DNA of 64,000 bases from Streptomyces sp. WM6378 (GCF_001279695.1 NZ_LGDD01000294.1:1-64000), one strand, 5' to 3'. Positions 1 through 9,746 are shown, numbered from the stretch's first letter. Numbers and translations: made by a program. The notes: generated by a model not told the origin, from the sequence alone.

Positions 1-1
1 G

Positions 2-94
2 GCCGTCGAGCGGCTCGCATGGCTGGCCGTACCCCACCGGGACCGAGAGGTCACAACCCTATCCACCAGGGCTGCAGAAGGGATGGTCCTCTAG
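2..94 (+). CDS. C-terminal end of an unidentified upstream gene (partial)
   Basis: An open frame enters from the left edge and stops at a TAG whose last base is the first base of the hisH GTG start. That TAGTG coupling is the main reason to think it is coding. About 30 residues are visible, rich in Arg and Glu, with no recognisable motif. It does not look like the end of HisB, which often lies upstream of hisH in Streptomyces, so it may be a small extra gene of the his operon. A chance open frame is possible because only 93 bases are seen. Confidence 0.35.
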   Translation, partial: AVERLAWLAVPHRDREVTTLSTRAAEGMVL

Positions 95-738
95 TGAGCG
101 CGGCAGCCAAGAAGGTCGTCGTCTTCGACTACGGCTTCGGCAACGTACGGTCCGCCGAGCGGGCCCTTGCCCACGTCGGCGCCGACGTCGAGATCACCCG
201 GGACTACGACCGGGCCATGAACGCCGACGGGCTCCTCGTCCCCGGCGTCGGCGCCTTCTCCGCCTGCATGCAGGGCCTTCGCGACGCACGCGGCGACTGG
301 ATCGTGGGGCGCCGGCTCTCCGGCGGCCGCCCGGTCATGGGCATCTGCGTCGGCATGCAGATCCTCTTCGAGCGCGGCATCGAGCACGGCGTCGAGACGG
401 AGGGCCTGGACGAGTGGCCCGGCGTCGTCGAGCCGCTCAACGCCCCGGTCGTGCCGCACATGGGCTGGAACACGGTGAAGGCCCCCGAGGGCAGCGAGCT
501 GTTCGCGGGCCTGGACGCCGAAGCCCGCTTCTACTTCGTGCACTCCTACGCCGTGCGCGACTGGAGCCTCGAAGTCACCAACCCCAAGATCCGTGCCCCC
601 AGGGTCACTTGGGCCACCCACGGCGAGCCGTTCGTCGCCGCGGTGGAGAACGGTGCGCTGTGGGCCACCCAGTTCCACCCCGAGAAGTCCGGCGACGCCG
701 GAGCCCAGCTGCTCACCAACTGGATCGGAACCCTGTGA
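94..738 (+). CDS. hisH: Imidazole glycerol phosphate synthase, glutaminase subunit HisH
   Basis: Class I glutamine amidotransferase of 214 residues. It hydrolyses glutamine and channels ammonia to HisF to make IGP and AICAR in histidine synthesis. The nucleophile is Cys85 in MGICVGMQ; the His/Glu partners are His195 and Glu197 in QFHPEKSG. The oxyanion region PGVGAF is near residue 50. I chose the GTG at 94, after an AGAAGGGA-like ribosome site, over the ATG at 19: it starts the protein directly at the first beta strand and abuts the upstream stop. The stop overlaps the priA ATG by one base (TGATG), so the genes are translationally coupled. Confidence 0.95.
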   Translation: MSAAAKKVVVFDYGFGNVRSAERALAHVGADVEITRDYDRAMNADGLLVPGVGAFSACMQGLRDARGDWIVGRRLSGGRPVMGICVGMQILFERGIEHGVETEGLDEWPGVVEPLNAPVVPHMGWNTVKAPEGSELFAGLDAEARFYFVHSYAVRDWSLEVTNPKIRAPRVTWATHGEPFVAAVENGALWATQFHPEKSGDAGAQLLTNWIGTL

Positions 739-1466
739 TGGCCCCCAAGCTCGAACTCCTCCCCGCCGTCGACGTCCGCGACGGCCAGGCCGTACGCCTG
801 GTCCACGGCGAGTCCGGCTCCGAGACGTCCTACGGCTCGCCCCTGGAGGCGGCCCTCGCCTGGCAGCGCTCCGGCGCCGAGTGGCTGCACCTGGTCGACC
901 TGGACGCCGCGTTCGGCACCGGCGACAACCGCGCGCTGATCGCCGAGGTCGCGGGCGCCATGGACATCAAGGTCGAGCTGTCCGGCGGCATCCGCGACGA
1001 CGCCTCCCTGGCCGCCGCCCTCGCCACCGGCTGCACCCGCGTCAACCTCGGCACGGCGGCCCTTGAGACCCCGGAGTGGGTCGCCAAGGTCATCGCCGAG
1101 TTCGGCGACCGGATCGCGGTCGGCCTGGACGTGCGCGGCACCACGCTGCGCGGCCGCGGCTGGACCCGCGACGGCGGCGACCTGTACGAGACCCTGGCCC
1201 GCCTGGACTCCGAGGGCTGCGCGCGCTACGTCGTCACCGACATCGCCAAGGACGGCACGCTCCAGGGCCCCAACCTGGAGCTGCTGCGCAACGTCTGCGC
1301 GGCCACGGACAAGCCGGTGGTGGCCTCCGGCGGCGTCTCCTCCCTGGACGACCTGCGGGCCATCTCCGAACTGGTCCCGCTCGGAGTCGAGGGCGCGATC
1401 GTGGGCAAGGCCCTGTACGCGAAGGCCTTCACGCTGGAAGAGGCGCTCAAGGCGGTTGCCGCATGA
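738..1466 (+). CDS. priA: Bifunctional phosphoribosyl isomerase PriA (HisA/TrpF)
   Basis: A 242-residue (beta-alpha)8-barrel isomerase. It acts on ProFAR in histidine synthesis and, in actinobacteria, also on phosphoribosyl-anthranilate in tryptophan synthesis. The two catalytic aspartates are visible: Asp12 in AVDVRDG and Asp168 in VTDIAKDGT. Phosphate-binding Gly motifs are SGGIRD and ASGGVSS. No separate trpF is seen among the trp genes of this window, which fits the dual role known from S. coelicolor and M. tuberculosis. It overlaps hisH by one base and the next gene by four (ATGA). The dual activity is inferred from family knowledge, not directly visible. Confidence 0.95.
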   Translation: MAPKLELLPAVDVRDGQAVRLVHGESGSETSYGSPLEAALAWQRSGAEWLHLVDLDAAFGTGDNRALIAEVAGAMDIKVELSGGIRDDASLAAALATGCTRVNLGTAALETPEWVAKVIAEFGDRIAVGLDVRGTTLRGRGWTRDGGDLYETLARLDSEGCARYVVTDIAKDGTLQGPNLELLRNVCAATDKPVVASGGVSSLDDLRAISELVPLGVEGAIVGKALYAKAFTLEEALKAVAA

Positions 1467-1864
1467 GCGACGAGGTCCGCAAGATCTCCTCCGGCGCCCC
1501 CTGGGAGGAGCGCTTCGGCTACTCCCGCGCCGTGGAACTCCCGGGCGGCCTTGTCCTGGTGGCCGGTTGTACGTCGGTGACCAACGGCCGCATCGACGAG
1601 GGCGGTCCGTACCAGCAGACGGTGAACGCGTTCGGCGTCGCCATCAAGGCGCTGGAGTCCATCGGCCTCGGCCGCGCCGATGTGGTCCGCACCCGTATGT
1701 ACATCACCCATGCCCGGGACGTGGAGGATGTGGGCCGAGCCCACAAGGAACTGTTCGACGACGTACGCCCCGCGTCCTCGATGCTGATCGTGTCGGGCTT
1801 CGTGGACCCGAGCCTGGTGGTAGAGGTCGAGGTAGAGGCGTACAGGGGAACGGTGGCGTCATGA
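1463..1864 (+). CDS. Rid-family (YjgF/YER057c/UK114) protein inside the his operon
   Basis: A 133-residue protein of the Rid superfamily, coupled by ATGA overlaps to both priA and hisF. It has the family's usual length and trimer fold pattern, ending [10 protein letters not shown]. Archetypal RidA enamine/imine deaminases have an Arg shortly before this C-terminal strand (PxR motif). Here the stretch reads [18 protein letters not shown], so the Pro is kept but Ser stands where the Arg would be. It is therefore probably not a classical RidA imine deaminase but one of the Rid subfamilies of unknown activity. Its place between priA and hisF suggests a histidine-pathway or metabolite-damage role, which is inference. 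Confidence 0.85.
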   Translation: MSDEVRKISSGAPWEERFGYSRAVELPGGLVLVAGCTSVTNGRIDEGGPYQQTVNAFGVAIKALESIGLGRADVVRTRMYITHARDVEDVGRAHKELFDDVRPASSMLIVSGFVDPSLVVEVEVEAYRGTVAS

Positions 1865-2616
1865 CCTTGGCCGTACGAGTGATCCCCTGCCTGGACGTGG
1901 ACAACGGCCGGGTCGTCAAGGGCGTGAACTTCCAGAACCTGCGCGATGCCGGCGACCCCGTCGAGATGGCCAAGCTGTACGACGCCGAGGGCGCGGACGA
2001 GCTGACGTTCCTCGACATCACGGCGTCCTCCGGCAACCGCGAGACCACGTACGACGTGGTGCGCCGCACCGCGGAGCAGGTCTTCATCCCGCTGACGGTG
2101 GGCGGCGGCGTCCGAAGCACCGACGACGTGGACAAGCTCCTGCGGGCGGGCGCGGACAAGGTGGGCGTGAACACGGCCGCCATCGCCCGCCCCGACCTGA
2201 TCCGCGAAATCGCCGAACGCTTCGGCCGCCAGGTCCTGGTCCTCTCGGTGGACGCCCGCCGAACCGCGTCGGGCACCTTCGAAGTGACGACCCACGGCGG
2301 CCGCAGGGGCACGGGCATCGACGCGGTCGAATGGGCGCACCGGGCGGCCGAGTTGGGGGCGGGGGAGATCCTGCTCAACTCGATGGACGCGGACGGCACG
2401 AAGGACGGCTACGACACGGAGATGATCGCGGCGGTCCGCCGCCACGTGACCGTCCCGGTCATCGCCTCGGGCGGCGCCGGCCGCCTGTCCGACTTCCCCC
2501 CGGCCATTGAGGCGGGCGCGGACGCGGTCCTGGCGGCGTCGGTCTTCCACTTCGGCGACCTGCGCATCGCAGAGGTGAAGGAAACCCTGCGAAAGGCGGG
2601 CCACCCGATCCGCTGA
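1861..2616 (+). CDS. hisF: Imidazole glycerol phosphate synthase, cyclase subunit HisF
   Basis: A 251-residue (beta-alpha)8 barrel that uses HisH-derived ammonia to convert PRFAR to imidazole glycerol phosphate and AICAR. The catalytic aspartates are Asp12 ([12 protein letters not shown]) and Asp131 (LSVDARR). Phosphate sites include GGGVRS and ASGGAG. The ATG overlaps the Rid stop (ATGA). It is the last gene of this his block; hisI lies 3 kb downstream in the trpE transcription unit. Full family length, no anomaly. Confidence 0.96.
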   Translation: MTLAVRVIPCLDVDNGRVVKGVNFQNLRDAGDPVEMAKLYDAEGADELTFLDITASSGNRETTYDVVRRTAEQVFIPLTVGGGVRSTDDVDKLLRAGADKVGVNTAAIARPDLIREIAERFGRQVLVLSVDARRTASGTFEVTTHGGRRGTGIDAVEWAHRAAELGAGEILLNSMDADGTKDGYDTEMIAAVRRHVTVPVIASGGAGRLSDFPPAIEAGADAVLAASVFHFGDLRIAEVKETLRKAGHPIR

Positions 2617-2659
2617 ACCCCGTCCCCACCCCACCCCTTCCCGAGACCCGCCGGGGGTG

Positions 2660-2922
2660 AATCAGGTGCGGACCGTGGGCGGCTGGTCGCGCCCACGCGG
2701 CGCAGCCGCACAATGTCGCAGCCCCGCGCCCCTAGCGGCATGCGGTACGGGCATACCCAGCCTGTCCGGCGCTTGAGGACGAGCGCCCTCAAGGCGCGAA
2801 CGGGGTCTGGGGCGGAGCCCCAGGAACGACCACCGGGCCGCAGCCGAGCCATCTCACCCCCGGCGGGTTTCGGGAAGGGGGGTGAGGGCTCAACGGGGTC
2901 TGGGGCGGAGCCCCAGTGATGC
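2660..2922 (+). repeat. Composite extragenic repeat block, copy 1
   Basis: The 395-base gap between hisF and the ArsR-like gene holds interspersed repeats and no gene. From about 2665 to 2745 there is a module with GGTCGCGCCCACGCGG and GCCCCGCGCCCCTAGCGGC. From 2758 to 2832 a second module reads CTGTCCGGCGCTTGAGGACG and ends in GGGGTCTGGGGCGGAGCCCC, an imperfect hairpin (GGGGC-GGA-GCCCC). The hairpin part recurs at 2896-2922. Both modules recur at about 35.06 and 50.2 kb. The hairpins may help terminate the his transcript. Confidence 0.8.
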
Positions 2923-2961
2923 TGGGCCACCACGACACCCCTGCCAGATGCGCAGCACTTC

Positions 2962-2983
2962 TTGCGCAACTTTTATTGCGCAA
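2962..2983. promoter_or_regulatory. Two TTGCGCAA palindromes, candidate operator of the ArsR-like regulator
   Basis: TTGCGCAA occurs at 2962-2969 and again at 2976-2983, each a perfect 8-base palindrome inside a 9-base direct repeat (TTGCGCAAC) with TTTTA between. The sites are AT-rich relative to the surroundings and lie 29-50 bases upstream of the regulator's ATG. This is the position expected of an autorepressor operator for the regulator/MFS operon. The link to the encoded protein is inference. Confidence 0.6.
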
Positions 2984-3011
2984 CATTCCTTTCCTATCTA
3001 CGCTCGATGCC

Positions 3012-3599
3012 ATGGCACCCAAGGGCAACCGCAGGATCACCGACGTCGACACCCTCAAGGCATTCGGCCACCCCCTGCGCATGAAGCTCTACCGCGCGCT
3101 CTACAACGCCCGCTCCGCCACCGCCTCCCAGCTCGCCGACCAGGTCGACGAAGCCGTCTCCCTCGTCAGCTACCACCTGCGCAAGCTCGCCGACCACGGG
3201 CTCATCGAGGAGGCCGAGCCGCAGGGCAAGGACGGGCGCGAGCGTTGGTGGCAGCCCGCGTCGGACGGGATCAGCTACCGCCACGAGGACTTCAAGGACG
3301 CCCCCGAGAAGGTCGCCGTGCACACCTCGGTGACCCGGCTCCTCCTGGAGCAGCGGATCGAGCTGTACCGCGCCTTCCTCGACGCCATGTCCGCCTGGCG
3401 CGAGGAGTGGGTGACCGCCTCGTTCAGCAGCGAGTACACGGCTCACCTGACCCCGGCCGAACTCACGGCGCTGGACGGGGAGTTGGACGCCGTGCTCGGC
3501 AAGTACAAGCAGCGCGGCGAAGCCGCCGTCGCGGCGGGCGACACCGAGGGGCGCGAGAACGTCGCGGTCCACCTGTACGGCTTCCCCTTCCGCGCCTGA
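3012..3599 (+). CDS. ArsR-type winged helix regulator
   Basis: A 195-residue helix-turn-helix protein. Residues about 12-75 form an ArsR/HTH_20 winged helix: LKAFGHPLRMKLYRAL, then a recognition segment around SLVSYHLRKLADHGL, then a wing with RERWW. The rest is a helical C-terminal domain of unknown ligand, with no CxC metal site, so metal sensing is not indicated. I chose the ATG at 3012, as the longer frame would run through the TTGCGCAA operator repeats. It lies 10 bases upstream of the MFS transporter, so it probably controls export of a compound by that transporter. Confidence 0.85.
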   Translation: MAPKGNRRITDVDTLKAFGHPLRMKLYRALYNARSATASQLADQVDEAVSLVSYHLRKLADHGLIEEAEPQGKDGRERWWQPASDGISYRHEDFKDAPEKVAVHTSVTRLLLEQRIELYRAFLDAMSAWREEWVTASFSSEYTAHLTPAELTALDGELDAVLGKYKQRGEAAVAAGDTEGRENVAVHLYGFPFRA

Positions 3600-3609
3600 G
3601 AGGACTTCC

Positions 3610-4884
3610 GTGTCGATGAGAACCCCGGTCGGGCCGGAAGCCGCCACCCTCATACCGGCCGCCCCCGCCCGCCCCGCCCACCGCGACGGCAACGTGCTGC
3701 GGTGGCTCGCCGCGTACACCTCGTCGCTCGTCGGCGACAGCGTGTACTACATGGCGCTGGCCTGGGCCGCGGCGCGTTCCGGGAGCCCCGGGCAGGCCGG
3801 GCTCGTGCTCGCGGTGGGCGCCGTGCCCAGGGCGCTGCTCATGCTCGGCGGCGGCGTGGTCGCCGACCGGTTCGGGCCGCGCCGGGTCGTGATCGGCAGC
3901 GACGCCGCCCGCAGCCTGATCATCCTGGGCATGGCCGCGACCCTGCTGGTCACGGGCCCCGAACTGTGGCTCCTGATCGTGCTCGCGCTGGTTTTCGGGG
4001 CCGTGGACGCGGTGCTGCTGCCCGCGCTCGGCGCGCTGCCGCCCAGGCTCACCGGCCCCGGCGAACTCGCCCGGGTGCAGGGGCTCAAGGGGATCGGTGC
4101 GCGGGTCGCCAACATCGCCGGGGCCCCGCTCGGCGGGCTCGCCGTGGCGCTCGGCGGGACCGCGGCCACCTTCGCCGTGGCGGGAGCCCTGTTCGCCGTC
4201 TCGACCGCCCTGCTGGTGCGCGTACGCATCGCCCGGCTGCCCGGCGACGACCAGAAGGCCGAGGAGCCCGCGCTGCGGGAGCTCGCCGACGGGCTGCGCT
4301 ACATCCGCCGCCACGCCCTGCTCGCCCCGCTGATGCTGGTCATAGCCGTCGGCGAGCTGGGTTTCGCCGCCCCGCTCAACATCGGGCTCACCCTGCTCGC
4401 GAAGGAGCGGGGCTGGGGCGCGGCCGGCATGGGATGGATCGTCGCCGCGTTCGGGGCGGGCGCGGGGGCCGCCTCGCTGCTGCTCTCGGTACGCGGCCGG
4501 ATCCCCCGCGCCGGGCTCGTCCTGCCGGTGTCCCTGCTCGGCGGCGCGACCGCCATAGGCGCCCTGGCGTACACCCACTCGGTGGCGCTCGCCGCGGCCG
4601 CCGGCGTCCTCATCGGACTGCTCGCCGGGCTGAGCGGCGCCCTGTGCGGGGCGCTGGTGCAGACCGCGACGGAGCCCGCCTACCTCGGCCGGGTCACCGC
4701 CGTGTCGTCCCTGTTCACCATGGGCATCGCGCCGCTCGGCTATCCGCTGGCGGGCGCCGCCATCGGCGCCTGGGGCACCACGCCCGTGTTCCTGGCCAGC
4801 GCGGCGGTGTGCGCGACGGGCGCGGTGACGGGACTTGCCTCCGGCCACCTGCGCCGCGCGGAGCTGCCCAAGACCGCGGTCTAG
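3610..4884 (+). CDS. Major facilitator superfamily exporter
   Basis: A 424-residue membrane protein with about 12 hydrophobic segments and the MFS loop signature GGGVVADRFGPRRVV between segments 2 and 3. The family resembles MFS drug/compound exporters of the MdfA/EntS-like 12-TM group. It starts at GTG 3610, 10 bases after the ArsR-like gene, with an AGAGGA ribosome site, so the pair is an operon. The substrate cannot be read from sequence. Its stop overlaps the stop of the convergent gene: the TAG codons of both strands share CTAG at 4881-4884. Confidence 0.88.
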   Translation: MSMRTPVGPEAATLIPAAPARPAHRDGNVLRWLAAYTSSLVGDSVYYMALAWAAARSGSPGQAGLVLAVGAVPRALLMLGGGVVADRFGPRRVVIGSDAARSLIILGMAATLLVTGPELWLLIVLALVFGAVDAVLLPALGALPPRLTGPGELARVQGLKGIGARVANIAGAPLGGLAVALGGTAATFAVAGALFAVSTALLVRVRIARLPGDDQKAEEPALRELADGLRYIRRHALLAPLMLVIAVGELGFAAPLNIGLTLLAKERGWGAAGMGWIVAAFGAGAGAASLLLSVRGRIPRAGLVLPVSLLGGATAIGALAYTHSVALAAAAGVLIGLLAGLSGALCGALVQTATEPAYLGRVTAVSSLFTMGIAPLGYPLAGAAIGAWGTTPVFLASAAVCATGAVTGLASGHLRRAELPKTAV

Positions 4885-5513
4885 ATCCCGAGCTTCGCCT
4901 CCAGCGCCCGTGTGGACGCCTCCTTGTCGCCCTCCAGCTCGACCTGCGCCGCCTCCTGGCGGCCGTGCGCGAACAGCGTCAGCTCGCCCGGCTCGCCCGT
5001 GACCGTCACCACCGGGGTGCCCTTGTGCGCCACCGCCGTCTGGCCGTCCGGGCGGCGCAGCACGATGCCCACCGGCGACCTGCGGCCCATCAGCCGGGCC
5101 GCCTTCTCCAGGCGGGACCACAGCGCGTCCGAGAACACCGGGTCGAGCTCGCGGGGCGTCCAGTCCGGCTGCGCCCGGCGGACGTCCTCGGCGTGAACAT
5201 AGAACTCCACCGCGTTGGCGCCCTCGTCGACCTGCTTGAGGTTGTACGGGGAGTACTTCGGCGGGCCGGTGCGGATGAGCTGGATCAGTTCCTCGTACGG
5301 CTTGGCGGCGAATTCCGCCTGGACCCGGTCGAGGCGGTTCTTCAGGGCCGGGATCACGATCCCGCCCGCCGCGTCGAGGCGCCGCTCGCGCACCACGACA
5401 TGGGCCGCGAGTTCGCGGGCCGTCCAGCCCTCGCAGAGGGTCGGTGCCTCGGGGCCCGCCGCCTCCAACAGGTCGGCGAGCAGAAGCCGTTCACGCTTGG
5501 CATGGGTCGACAT
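4881..5513 (-). CDS. DinB/maleylpyruvate isomerase-type (TIGR03085-like) protein
   Basis: A 210-residue protein of the actinobacterial MDMPI/DinB-like superfamily, a four-helix bundle that often binds a metal. The conserved N-terminal pattern [18 protein letters not shown] carries one His of the expected three-His site, and [15 protein letters not shown] carries another. The C-terminal half has a beta-rich SCP2-like pattern. I chose the ATG giving [16 protein letters not shown], as family members begin close to the first helix. Members are often annotated as mycothiol-linked, but function here is not known. It converges on the MFS gene with a 4-base overlap. Confidence 0.75.
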   Translation of the reverse strand: MSTHAKRERLLLADLLEAAGPEAPTLCEGWTARELAAHVVVRERRLDAAGGIVIPALKNRLDRVQAEFAAKPYEELIQLIRTGPPKYSPYNLKQVDEGANAVEFYVHAEDVRRAQPDWTPRELDPVFSDALWSRLEKAARLMGRRSPVGIVLRRPDGQTAVAHKGTPVVTVTGEPGELTLFAHGRQEAAQVELEGDKEASTRALEAKLGI

Positions 5514-5596
5514 GTCCGCCAGCGTACGGCCGCGGCCGTCGTCCGGACAGTGGACGCACCGCCCGACAGCCCCGTCGGCCACGGCAGAATGGGGGC

Positions 5597-5947
5597 ATGA
5601 CCAGCAATCTCGACCCCGCCATCGCCGCCCGCCTCAAGCGCAGCGCCGACGGTCTGGTCCCGGCCATCGCCCAGCAGTACGACACCGGTGAGGTGCTCAT
5701 GCTCGGCTGGATGGACGACGAGGCCCTGCACCGCACCCTGACCACCGGCCGCTGCACGTACTGGTCGCGCAGCCGTCAGGAGTACTGGGTCAAGGGAGAC
5801 ACCTCCGGGCACGTCCAGCACGTGAAGTCGGTCGCCCTGGACTGCGACGCGGACACCGTCCTGGTCAAGGTCGACCAGGAGGGCGCCGCCTGCCACACCG
5901 GGGACCGCACCTGCTTCGACGCCGACGTGCTCGACCTCGGGAAGTAG
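5597..5947 (+). CDS. hisI: Phosphoribosyl-AMP cyclohydrolase HisI
   Basis: A 116-residue cyclohydrolase opening the adenine ring of PR-AMP in histidine synthesis. It has the zinc/magnesium signatures of the family: [18 protein letters not shown], then ALDCDAD with a metal-binding Cys and Asp residues, and [12 protein letters not shown] with two cysteines and a histidine. It is HisI only; no HisE domain is fused. ATG at 5597. It sits two bases upstream of trpE, so histidine and tryptophan genes share a transcript here. Confidence 0.95.
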   Translation: MTSNLDPAIAARLKRSADGLVPAIAQQYDTGEVLMLGWMDDEALHRTLTTGRCTYWSRSRQEYWVKGDTSGHVQHVKSVALDCDADTVLVKVDQEGAACHTGDRTCFDADVLDLGK

Positions 5948-5949
5948 TC

Positions 5950-7434
5950 ATGGACCTCGACACCTTCCGCAAGCTCGCCGTCGACCGCCGCGTCATCCCC
6001 GTCCACCGCCGCCTGCTCGCCGACGGCGACACCCCGGTGGGCCTCTACCGCAAGCTCGCCGCCGAGCGGCCCGGCACCTTCCTGCTGGAATCCGCCGAGA
6101 ACGGCCGGTCCTGGTCGCGGTACTCCTTCGTCGGCGTGCGCTCCGACGCGACCCTCACCGTGCGCGACGGAGAGGCCCACTGGATCGGAACGCCGCCGGT
6201 CGGCGTCCCCACTTCGGGTGATCCTCTTACGGCCCTCAAAGCCACCGTCGAGGCCCTGCACACCCCGCGCGACCTGGTCGCCGGAATGCCGCCCTTCACC
6301 GGCGGCATGGTCGGCTACCTCGGCTACGACATCGTGCGCAGGCTCGAAAAGATCGCCGAGCACGGGGGCGACGACCTCCGGCTGCCCGAGCTGACCATGC
6401 TGCTCACCTCGGACCTCGCCGTGCTCGACCACTGGGACGGCTCGGTCCTGCTGATCGCCAACGCGATCAACCACAACGACCTCGACACCGGCGTCGACGA
6501 GGCGTACGAGCACGCCGTGGCCCGGCTCGACGCGATGGAGGCCGACCTCGCGAAGCCCGCCGAGTACGCGCCGGTCGCGCTGCCCGCCTCCGAGCTGCCC
6601 GAGTACACCGCGCTGTGGGGCGGCAAGGCCTACCAGGACGCCGTCGAGGACATCAAGGAGCGCATCCGGTCCGGCGAGGCCTTCCAGGTGGTGCCTTCGC
6701 AGCGCTTCGAAACGCCGTGCCGGGCAAGCGCGTTGGACGTCTACCGGGTGCTGCGGGCGACCAATCCGTCGCCGTACATGTACCTGTTCCGCTTCGACGG
6801 CTTCGACGTCGTGGGATCGAGCCCCGAGGCGCTCGTCAAGGTCGAGGACGGGCGCGCGATGCTTCACCCGATCGCCGGGACCCGGCCGCGCGGCGCCACC
6901 CCGCAGCGCGACCAGGCGCTCGCCGACGAGCTGCTCGCCGACCCCAAGGAGCGCGCCGAGCACCTCATGCTCGTCGACCTCGGCCGCAACGACCTGGGCC
7001 GGGTCTGCGAACCGGGCTCGGTGGAGGTCGTGGACTTCATGTCGATCGAGCGGTACTCCCATGTGATGCACATCGTGTCGACCGTGACCGGCCGGGTCGC
7101 CGAGGGACGCACCGCGTTCGACGTCCTGACGGCCTGCTTCCCGGCCGGCACGCTCTCGGGTGCCCCCAAGCCCCGCGCCATGCAGATCATCGAGGAGCTC
7201 GAACCCAGCCGCCGCGGGCTCTACGGAGGCTGCGTCGGCTACCTCGACTTCGCCGGGGACTCCGACACCGCGATCGCGATCCGCACCGCACTGCTGCGGG
7301 ACGGCACCGCCTACGTGCAGGCCGGAGCCGGCGTGGTCGCCGACTCCGACCCGGTCGCGGAGGACGACGAGTGCCGCAACAAGGCGGCCGCCGTCCTGCG
7401 CGCGGTCAACACGGCCAACCGGCTCAGCCGGTGA
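5950..7434 (+). CDS. trpE: Anthranilate synthase component I TrpE
   Basis: A 494-residue chorismate-utilising enzyme making anthranilate with a TrpG glutaminase that is not in the window. The N-terminal [16 protein letters not shown] is the tryptophan-binding region of feedback-inhibited TrpE. The C-terminal chorismate-binding domain is complete, with [27 protein letters not shown] and [12 protein letters not shown]. The gene is only 2 bases after hisI. I see no run of Trp codons upstream, so a leader-peptide attenuator directly at this gene is not evident. Its end overlaps the convergent peptidase gene by 11 bases. Confidence 0.96.
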   Translation: MDLDTFRKLAVDRRVIPVHRRLLADGDTPVGLYRKLAAERPGTFLLESAENGRSWSRYSFVGVRSDATLTVRDGEAHWIGTPPVGVPTSGDPLTALKATVEALHTPRDLVAGMPPFTGGMVGYLGYDIVRRLEKIAEHGGDDLRLPELTMLLTSDLAVLDHWDGSVLLIANAINHNDLDTGVDEAYEHAVARLDAMEADLAKPAEYAPVALPASELPEYTALWGGKAYQDAVEDIKERIRSGEAFQVVPSQRFETPCRASALDVYRVLRATNPSPYMYLFRFDGFDVVGSSPEALVKVEDGRAMLHPIAGTRPRGATPQRDQALADELLADPKERAEHLMLVDLGRNDLGRVCEPGSVEVVDFMSIERYSHVMHIVSTVTGRVAEGRTAFDVLTACFPAGTLSGAPKPRAMQIIEELEPSRRGLYGGCVGYLDFAGDSDTAIAIRTALLRDGTAYVQAGAGVVADSDPVAEDDECRNKAAAVLRAVNTANRLSR

Positions 7435-8641
7435 ACGCGGCGGTCCCGTTCGGGGTGCCGAGCCCCGTCGGGCCGTCGTAGCCGCTGCCCGAGTTGCACA
7501 GGTAGCTCGGCGAGCAGCTGCCGTTGGAGCCGCTCGTCACGTCGTTGAGCGAACCGGTGTGGGCGTACGGGAACGAGGCGGGCGTGGAGCCCGAGGACGG
7601 GGTGCCCGCGAGCGCGTACACCGCGGCGATCAGCGGCGAGGAGGCGCTGGTGCCGCCGAACACCTCCCAGCCCGGGTCGCCGCCGTAGGTGTCGTACACC
7701 GCGACACCCGTGGCCGGGTCGGCGACCGCAGAGACGTCCGCGACGGTCCGCTTCGCGCAGCCGGTGTCCTTCTGCCAGCTCGGCTTCGCGTCGTAGGCGG
7801 AGCAGCCGGAACCGGCGTCGCTCCAGGCGCTCTCGGTCCAGCCGCGGCTGTTGGACGAGGAGTTGAGCGAGGTGCCGCCGACCGCGGTGACATAGCGGGA
7901 GGCCGCCGGGTACTCGGTGCCGTAGGCCCCGTCACCGGAGCTCACCGTGATGGCGACGCCCGGGTGGTTGAAGTACTTGGTGTCGTACGAGGTGTCGGAG
8001 GAGGACTCGCCGCCGCCGTAGCTGTTGGACACGTACTTCGCGCCGAGCGACACCGCCGTGTTGACGGCCGTGCCCAGGTTGGCCATCGACGACGACTTCG
8101 CCTCGACCAGCAGGATCTTGCAGTTGGGGCAGGCCGCGCTGACCATGTCGAGGTCGAGGGATATCTCCTCGGCCCAGCCGGCGTCGGCGCTCGGCAGGGT
8201 CGAGGTGCCGGTCTGGCCGACCTTCTGGAAGCAGCCGTTGGCCGTCGTGCAGGCCGGAAGCCCGTACTGGGAACGGTACTTGGCGAGGTCGGCGGCCGCG
8301 TTGGGGTCGTCGTACGCGTCGACGATCGCCACGGTCCGGCCCGAACCGGCCGTCGAGGACGGCAGCTTGTACGCGGACTGGATCGAGGCGGGGCCGTAGC
8401 CGGAGGGCGCGGCTGCGGCGGTCAGCGCGCGCTCGGCATTGGCGGACTTCACCGTGCCGCCGGTCACCTTCAGCGCCTTGCAGGCCATGACGTCCTTCTG
8501 CGTCGGGGCCGCGCAGGAGCGGACGGTGGTGACGTGCGCCGCGGTCGAAGGGGTGGCCGCCTGGGCGAGGGGAGTTGCCAGGGCGAGCGCTGCCGCGGCC
8601 AAGGTGGCGGCCAGGGCGGTGGGGGACTGGGATCTGCGCAA
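7424..8641 (-). CDS. Secreted S53 (sedolisin)-like serine-carboxyl peptidase
   Basis: A 405-residue exported protein with a Sec signal peptide (RR, about 15 hydrophobic residues, cleavage near PLAQAA). The sedolisin catalytic elements are visible: Glu and Asp in [11 protein letters not shown], an Asp in SSGDGAYG, and the nucleophile Ser in FGGTSASSP. It lacks the long activation pro-domain of classical sedolisins, having only about 60 residues between the signal and the catalytic domain. The TTG start is supported by GGAGGAAG four bases upstream. Its last codons overlap trpE on the other strand. Substrate unknown. Confidence 0.85.
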   Translation of the reverse strand: MRRSQSPTALAATLAAAALALATPLAQAATPSTAAHVTTVRSCAAPTQKDVMACKALKVTGGTVKSANAERALTAAAAPSGYGPASIQSAYKLPSSTAGSGRTVAIVDAYDDPNAAADLAKYRSQYGLPACTTANGCFQKVGQTGTSTLPSADAGWAEEISLDLDMVSAACPNCKILLVEAKSSSMANLGTAVNTAVSLGAKYVSNSYGGGESSSDTSYDTKYFNHPGVAITVSSGDGAYGTEYPAASRYVTAVGGTSLNSSSNSRGWTESAWSDAGSGCSAYDAKPSWQKDTGCAKRTVADVSAVADPATGVAVYDTYGGDPGWEVFGGTSASSPLIAAVYALAGTPSSGSTPASFPYAHTGSLNDVTSGSNGSCSPSYLCNSGSGYDGPTGLGTPNGTAAFTG

Positions 8642-8957
8642 CTTACTTCCTCCGTGAGGTGGGTCAACCAGGAGACGTGCGGGTGCGCTGTGCGGGCCGT
8701 GCCGCGTGGTGCGCGACTCGGACCGGCGGTGAACCTAGGTGTGACCCGGCCATGCCAACAAGAAGGTGGCTGGAATCTCTATCGCCGCTTTGCCTTCGGG
8801 GGCCGTTCAAGGTCTGTTCGGGGACAGTTCCCGGGCTGATCGGGGGCAGCTGATGGCCGATCCCTTGCCCGCCCTTGGTTCCTGTCGGCGGCTGGGCGTG
8901 GCAAGGACGCGGGCCCCGGGTGCGGCGCCGGGCCGCGCGCAGGCGATAGTGGAGTAC
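8642..8957. other. Divergent intergenic region, no gene seen
   Basis: A 316-base gap between the leftward peptidase and the rightward membrane protein. Next to the peptidase it holds that gene's ribosome site (complement of CTTCCTCC at 8647-8654). Promoters for both directions must lie here, but I find no convincing -10/-35 pair, inverted repeat or RNA gene. Open frames across it have no coding character. Confidence 0.5.
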
Positions 8958-9605
8958 GTGAGTGCCGCATCCGTACCCCAGCCCCGTGCCGAAGCAGCCG
9001 CGCCGTCCGCCCGCGGCGGCGGCCGCCGCAGCCTGGCCGCCGCACTGCTCGCCGGCGCCGTCGGCGCCGCCGTCGTCCTCATGGCCTCCGGGCAGACCTG
9101 GGCCCACGGCCAGGCCGCCGTCGGCGGTGGTGCGCTGCCGCTGAAGGCCTCCGGCGGCGACATCACCGGCGTGCCCTCCGCCCTCGCGATCGTCGGCCTG
9201 GCCGCCCTGGTGGCCGTCTTCGCGGTACGCGGCCCGGGCCGCGTCCTGGTCGCCGTGCTGCTCACGCTCAGCGGCGCCGGGGCCGCCGTGACCGCCTGGC
9301 TCGGCGTCGGCGACAGCGCCGCCCTGGACGAGAAGGCGGCCAAGGCCAGCGGCGACGCCGCGGCCACGATCAACGCGCTCACCCACACGAGCTGGCCCTA
9401 CGTCGCCGTCGCCGGCGGTGCCCTGCTGCTGCTCGCCGGGCTGCTCGCCCTCCGCTTCGGCGCGTCCTGGCCCGCGATGGGCGGCCGCTACGAGCGCGAC
9501 GGCACCCCCCGCCCGCGCAAGGCGCGCACCGCGCCCGACCCGGAGCGCCCCGAGGAACTCTGGAAGGCGCTGGACCGCGGCGAGGACCCGACGCGCGAGA
9601 GCTGA
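8958..9605 (+). CDS. Trp-biosynthesis-associated membrane protein (TIGR02234-like)
   Basis: A 215-residue integral membrane protein of the actinobacterial family found near trp genes. Four hydrophobic segments are visible: LLAGAVGAAVVLMAS, LAIVGLAALVAVFAVRG, VLVAVLLTLSGAGAAV and VAVAGGALLLLAGLLAL. The loop after the first carries the conserved GQTWAHG. The C-terminus is a charged cytoplasmic tail (PDPERPEELWKALDRGEDP). The start is GTG 8958 or GTG 8949; both are in frame, and 8958 gives the common VSAA start. The molecular role is unknown; the trp link is family context only. Confidence 0.8.
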   Translation: MSAASVPQPRAEAAAPSARGGGRRSLAAALLAGAVGAAVVLMASGQTWAHGQAAVGGGALPLKASGGDITGVPSALAIVGLAALVAVFAVRGPGRVLVAVLLTLSGAGAAVTAWLGVGDSAALDEKAAKASGDAAATINALTHTSWPYVAVAGGALLLLAGLLALRFGASWPAMGGRYERDGTPRPRKARTAPDPERPEELWKALDRGEDPTRES

Positions 9606-9607
9606 CC

Positions 9608-9637
9608 CCCGCACCCGGGCATCCGTTCCGGTGCGGG
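9608..9637 (+). terminator. Hairpin after the trp-associated membrane protein
   Basis: CCCGCACC at 9608-9615 pairs with GGTGCGGG at 9630-9637 around a 14-base loop, starting 3 bases after the stop codon. No T-run follows. A terminator function is likely from position only. Confidence 0.5.
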
Positions 9638-9746
9638 ACAATGGCGTGGAGCGTCGGGTTCGACGACAGCGGTGGCAGCGGAAAAGACGCCGACAGCAGC
9701 GCCGACAACGACAACAACACGGAAACACCTACGAGGAGCAACCCCC

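Noticed and set aside
2918..3011. N-terminal extension of the ArsR-like regulator to an upstream ATG
   Set aside because: It would translate the operator-like repeats, and no family member has such an extension.
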